Assembly: GCF_014696715.1 (NCBI RefSeq) | Contig: NZ_JACJQO010000005.1 | Location: 496,001-560,000 of the forward strand | Reading direction: 5' to 3' | Origin: Pseudanabaena sp. FACHB-2040 | GTDB lineage: Bacteria > Cyanobacteriota > Cyanobacteriia > Phormidesmidales > Phormidesmidaceae | DNA: 64,000 nucleotides | The notes under the pieces: model-generated | What the model saw: only the letters and a program-made list of their open reading frames with translations | What the model was told of the DNA's origin: nothing | Database searches by the model: none | Position numbers and translations under genes: made by a program | Shown: positions 60,558 to 64,000 of the stretch, in pieces | Layout of the letters: each line of letters starts with the position of its first letter | Numbering within the stretch: position 1 is the stretch's first letter

Positions 60558-63334
60558 ATCTGAGTAAACAGTTTTTCTAGTTCAATCCAGACAAACATCA
60601 GAGTGCTGAAGCCAAAGCAGATTGCCAGCTCGCCTGCACTGAGGAAGTACAGACCAAAAAAGGCCCGCAGCGGTGGCGAGTAGATCAGCAGTAGCTGCAG
60701 CACGGTAGTCAGCACCACGGCCCCTAGCACAAAGGGGTTGGAGAAGGGGTTGAGCTGGAAGGTCATGCGGGTATCGGAGCGAACCGCCATAGCATGTCCC
60801 ATTTGGGCCAAGCACAAGGTAGTAAACACCATCGTCTTCCAGGTTTCGGGGGCACGGGGGTAGTCAGGGGCGTGAGTATGAGAGTAGGCCCAGACCATCA
60901 GAGCGATGGTTAGGATTGCTAGCACTACCCCCACTCGGAGCATGTAGGAGCCTAGACCCCGGGCAAAGATGCTCTCTCGAGGGTTATGGGGAGGCCGCCG
61001 CATGACGTCGGGCTCAGCCGGTTCCATCGCTAGGGCTAAGGCGGGTAGGCCATCTGTTACTAGGTTCATCCAGAGAATTTGCAGTGGGGAGAGGGGCACC
61101 CCCCCCAGGCCGATCAGGGGAGCTGCGCCAATTGTCAGCACTTCCCCAATATTGCTGCCCAAAATGTATTTAATGAAGCGTCGGATGTTGTCGTAAACAA
61201 CGCGGCCTTCTTCCGTGGCAGCGACAATGGTGGCAAAGTTGTCATCTAGCAGAACCATGTCGCTGGCCTCTTTACTGACGTCGGTGCCGGTAATGCCCAT
61301 AGCGATACCGATGTCGGCCTGCTTCAGGGCGGGGGCATCGTTAACACCGTCGCCGGTCATGGCCACAAATTCGCCTCGCCGCTGCAGCGCCTGCACAATT
61401 CTCAGCTTGTGTTCGGGGGCTACCCGAGCATAGACACTTACGTGAGACACTTTCTCTTCAAGCTGCTGCGGGCTGAGTTGCTCGAGTTCACGCCCAGTGA
61501 CAATCTCATCGCCAGGGCTAGCAATGCCCAGATTTTCTGCGATCGCTTTTGCCGTCAGCTGGTGGTCGCCGGTAATCATCACCGGACGGATGCCGGCCTG
61601 TCTACATTCAGCGACAGCGGTGCGGACCTCAGGGCGAGGGGCATCTAGCATGCCGACCAGGCCCAGCCAGACCAGATCTTGCTCCGCTGCCTCTAGCTCG
61701 CTTTCGGGAGGCAGGGCAAACAGGGTTTTGGTCGCAAACCCCAGCACCCGCAGGCCGCGACTGGCCATCTGGTTATTTTGCTCTAGGATGCGATCGCACA
61801 TGTCTCGCGTTAGCGGTTCCTGTGTGTTGCCGTGCTGCCAGAAACGGCAGTGCTCCAGCACCAGTTCGGGCGATCCCTTGGTCAGCATCACCAAGTCGTC
61901 GGCCCCTGCATCGGTTGATGACTGAACGACAACGCTCATTCGTTTGCGCTCAGAAGAAAAGGGAATTTCGCTGATGCGCCGATAGGTTTCGGCCAGCTTG
62001 CCTTTGTCAAAGCCACCTTTGCCCGCCAGAGCCAGCAGCGCCCCCTCGGTAGGGTCGCCCAAAATCGTCCAGATGCTGCCCTGTTTTTGCAGGTTGGCAT
62101 CGTTGCAGAGGGCGCAGGTCTGCATCAGCGTTTGTACTTCGGGCTGCTGCTCCAGGTCAACAGCCTGGTTTTGCCGCAGCAGTTCACCCGACGGTGCGTA
62201 GCCTTCCCCAGTCACCTGCAGGAGGTCGCTGGGGGTGGCAATTTGCTGCACCACCATCTTGTTTTGGGTTAAGGTGCCAGTCTTGTCAGAGCAGATAGTG
62301 GTGACTGAGCCTAGGGTTTCCACCGCCGGTAGCTTACGGATCAGGGCATGGCGGCGTACCATCCGCTGAGTTCCCAAGGCTAGGGTGACAGTGATGACGG
62401 CAGGCAAGCCCTCTGGCACCACGGCAACAGCCATACTCAGAGACACTTCCAGCAGCTCGTCAAACAGGCTCAGGTCGCCGGTTCGCACCAAGCCGAAAAT
62501 CACCACCAGTACCACCAGCACCATGGCCCCTGTGACCAGCACGTTGCCCAGCTGAGTCATACGCTGCTGCAGCGGCGTGGGCTCAGACTCGACTGACTGC
62601 AGCATGGTGGCAATGCGGCCCAGCTCAGTGTTCATGGCAGTGCCCGTGACCAGCACCTTGCCCCGCCCCTGCAAAACTTCGGTGCCCTGAAACACCAGGT
62701 TGAGCCGATCGCCTAGGGAAGCGTCTGCCTCTAATACCAACCCAGGCTGCTTATGCACTGCCTCAGCTTCACCAGTTAGAGCGGCCTCTCGAATTTGCAG
62801 ATTAGAGGCTTCTAGCAGACGGCCATCAGCAGGTACCTGCACCCCCGACTCCAGCAGCAGAATGTCGCCGGGAATCAGCTCTTTAGCCGCGACCTCCTGC
62901 TCCTGCTCGCTGCGGATCACCCGCACCCGGGGAGAGGTCATGTTCTTGAGGGCTGCCAGCGCCTTCTCAGCTCGGCTTTCCTGCACGTATCCCAAAATGC
63001 CGTTGAGGATGACGATGGCGAAAATTGCGATCGCATCCTTAGGAAACCCGCCCGCCCGCAGATCCAAGAACAGCGACACCAGCGCTACTGCAATCAGCAT
63101 CAGCAGCATGATGTTTTTAAACTGATCCCACAGGATTTCTAGAGCGCTGCGGCCAGCCGTCTCCTCCAGCTCATTAGGGCCATATTGGCTCTGCCGGTCC
63201 GCCACTTGGTCTAGGGTCAGCCCCACTTGGCGGTCACTATTGAGCAAAACCACAGCCTTATCAGGAGAGAGCGCATGCCAAGCCGTCGAGGATGCCTCAA
63301 GGGGAGCTGTTTTCAGGGAAGGACTGCTAGCCAT
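60536..63334 (-). CDS. pacL: P-type Ca2+-transporting ATPase (type IIA, PacL-like)
   Basis: A 932-residue P-type ATPase. The phosphorylated Asp350 lies in [12 protein letters not shown], the actuator loop is [10 protein letters not shown], hinge [20 protein letters not shown]. Ca2+-site residues match SERCA: PEGLPA in helix 4, SNIGE in helix 5 and NLVTDG in helix 6. Ten predicted spans. Synechococcus PacL has this design; the symbol is by similarity. It pumps Ca2+ out of the cytoplasm using ATP. It overlaps exoD and is divergent from the truncated ATPase gene, with a 33-bp palindrome between. Confidence 0.93.
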   Translation of the reverse strand: MASSPSLKTAPLEASSTAWHALSPDKAVVLLNSDRQVGLTLDQVADRQSQYGPNELEETAGRSALEILWDQFKNIMLLMLIAVALVSLFLDLRAGGFPKDAIAIFAIVILNGILGYVQESRAEKALAALKNMTSPRVRVIRSEQEQEVAAKELIPGDILLLESGVQVPADGRLLEASNLQIREAALTGEAEAVHKQPGLVLEADASLGDRLNLVFQGTEVLQGRGKVLVTGTAMNTELGRIATMLQSVESEPTPLQQRMTQLGNVLVTGAMVLVVLVVIFGLVRTGDLSLFDELLEVSLSMAVAVVPEGLPAVITVTLALGTQRMVRRHALIRKLPAVETLGSVTTICSDKTGTLTQNKMVVQQIATPSDLLQVTGEGYAPSGELLRQNQAVDLEQQPEVQTLMQTCALCNDANLQKQGSIWTILGDPTEGALLALAGKGGFDKGKLAETYRRISEIPFSSERKRMSVVVQSSTDAGADDLVMLTKGSPELVLEHCRFWQHGNTQEPLTRDMCDRILEQNNQMASRGLRVLGFATKTLFALPPESELEAAEQDLVWLGLVGMLDAPRPEVRTAVAECRQAGIRPVMITGDHQLTAKAIAENLGIASPGDEIVTGRELEQLSPQQLEEKVSHVSVYARVAPEHKLRIVQALQRRGEFVAMTGDGVNDAPALKQADIGIAMGITGTDVSKEASDMVLLDDNFATIVAATEEGRVVYDNIRRFIKYILGSNIGEVLTIGAAPLIGLGGVPLSPLQILWMNLVTDGLPALALAMEPAEPDVMRRPPHNPRESIFARGLGSYMLRVGVVLAILTIALMVWAYSHTHAPDYPRAPETWKTMVFTTLCLAQMGHAMAVRSDTRMTFQLNPFSNPFVLGAVVLTTVLQLLLIYSPPLRAFFGLYFLSAGELAICFGFSTLMFVWIELEKLFTQIWKNRRI

Positions 63335-63407
63335 AAAAGATGCGTATTTTGAAATTGCTTATTTCGGGAACCAGGGAGACGGGCACTATAGAAAAGTACT
63401 CTGTTAG

Positions 63408-63440
63408 CCTTTATAGCACTATTTAATAGTGCTATAAAGG
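63408..63440. promoter_or_regulatory. 33-bp perfect palindrome, operator-like
   Basis: CCTTTATAGCACTATT (63408-63423), one T, then its exact inverse complement (63425-63440). It lies between the divergent Ca2+-ATPase gene and the truncated ATPase gene. Perfect symmetry of this length suggests a dimeric regulator binding site or a structured RNA. Confidence 0.6.
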
Positions 63441-63492
63441 TGTAAGGTTAAAGTCTTAATGCCATTAAGAATCATGCCCAACCTATTTCATG

Positions 63493-64000
63493 GTCAATAG
63501 TCCCTTCCTGCCGCAGCAGTTGATTGGCCGAAAAGCAGAGCTGCACCAGATCTGCCAGCTTTTAGACCAAGACAGCGACTTTCTAGTTGTCGGTGTTTCC
63601 GGCATTGGGCGGCGCACCCTGATTCAGGCTGCAGCCCACGCAGTGGGGGCTAGAATCATGACTATCGACTGCTTGCGGTGCCGCAACGGCAGTCAGTTTT
63701 TGCGGCTGTTGGCCGACAGCCTGACAGAAACATTCGCTACTTTAGGCGAACTGGCCCTAATGCAGCGGTGGATCACTGAGCACCCCCTTTCCCTAGATCA
63801 GGTTTCTTCCCCACCCCGCCTCACTTGGCCAGAAGGGTCGGGCCATGAGTGGTCCCGCTTTGAGGCCCTGCTGGCGCTGCCGCAACATTTGGCAGAAGCT
63901 CTCGACTGTCAGGTGGTGATTGTATTCCATAACCTGTCCCACATTCGCTCCTGGGATCGCAAGGGCCGCTGGGAGACCCATCTCAGGCAAAAAATCCAGG
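63493..64000 (+). CDS. P-loop ATPase-like protein (partial, runs off right edge)
   Basis: An open frame from ATG 63493 (MVNSPFLPQQLIGRKAELHQ) to the end, 169 residues so far. The P-loop region is VVGVSGIGRRTLIQAA, a weak Walker A with Arg-Arg in place of the usual Gly-Lys, and a Walker B-like QVVIVFHNL. The IGRKAEL start is typical of STAND/AAA proteins in which a nucleotide-binding domain follows a short lead. The rest is outside the window, so a family such as STAND or archaeal-ATPase-like is only a guess. Confidence 0.6.

Noticed and set aside
1-64000. tRNA, rRNA, tmRNA, CRISPR array or complete insertion sequence
   Set aside because: Searched by eye for T-loop motifs, spaced identical repeats and transposase-like ORFs with terminal repeats; none convincing. 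Dedicated tools could still find a missed tRNA.

Overview
The window is chromosomal DNA from a cyanobacterium, probably a filamentous Leptolyngbya-like lineage. This is inferred from gene content and from many copies of the HIP1 octamer GCGATCGC in genes and spacers. Lineage-typical genes include GlpX-type fructose/sedoheptulose bisphosphatase, demethylphylloquinone methyltransferase, glutamyl-tRNA reductase, Ycf46, a Ycf35-like DUF1257 protein, an rbp-rpsU pair, DUF2555 and DUF6761 proteins, a GlgA and an NrrA-like regulator behind an NtcA-type promoter. Coding density is high. I found no rRNA, tRNA, CRISPR array, prophage or complete insertion sequence.

Region by region. 1-6.6 kb (minus strand): a gamma-glutamylmethylamide-synthetase-like gene followed by sarcosine-oxidase-type delta, alpha and gamma subunits (no beta subunit), headed by a perfect NtcA palindrome; a PAS-domain sensor protein runs off the left edge. 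6.7-10.9 kb: pstSCAB phosphate transporter behind a PHO-box-like element. 10.9-17.1 kb: DUF445 protein, menG, a response regulator, the rbp-rpsU-VOC run, acidic small proteins and a membrane protein. 17.4-22.9 kb: glpX, hemA, recQ and a TPR protein. 23-31.7 kb: ribbon-helix-helix protein, ycf46, DUF1257, a CysQ-like phosphatase, a Crp-family regulator, a TerB-like protein, nadA, nrrA, DUF6761, glutaredoxin and BolA. 31.8-38.4 kb: secreted TPR protein, subtilase, PlsC, TadA, amino-acid-binding lipoprotein, TenA and GNAT. 38.4-42.0 kb: five-gene nickel/cobalt ECF transporter operon. 42.3-44.6 kb: esterase, DUF2555 and coaBC.

44.6-51.5 kb looks like an accessory stretch, with looser gene packing, many short repeats and functions typical of variable regions: a zinc-finger AAA ATPase, an exported beta-carbonic anhydrase, a MazF-like toxin without a visible antitoxin, an alcohol dehydrogenase, a VOC protein and a Uma2 nuclease framed by direct repeats. 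51.5-63.3 kb returns to dense packing: cobO, a GIY-YIG protein, an ArsA/Get3 ATPase, glgA, an EamA transporter, a hydroxyacid dehydrogenase, ygfZ, exoD and a PacL-type Ca2+ pump. A 33-bp palindrome then precedes a truncated ATPase at the right edge.

The strongest theme is nutrient control. Two NtcA-type sites mark nitrogen-linked genes (the amine operon and nrrA) and a PHO-type site marks pst. The most unusual unit is the NtcA-headed synthetase plus beta-less sarcosine-oxidase-like complex, which may scavenge nitrogen from methylated amines or an unknown gamma-glutamyl amine. All functions are inferred from recognisable motifs and family knowledge; no database search was run.
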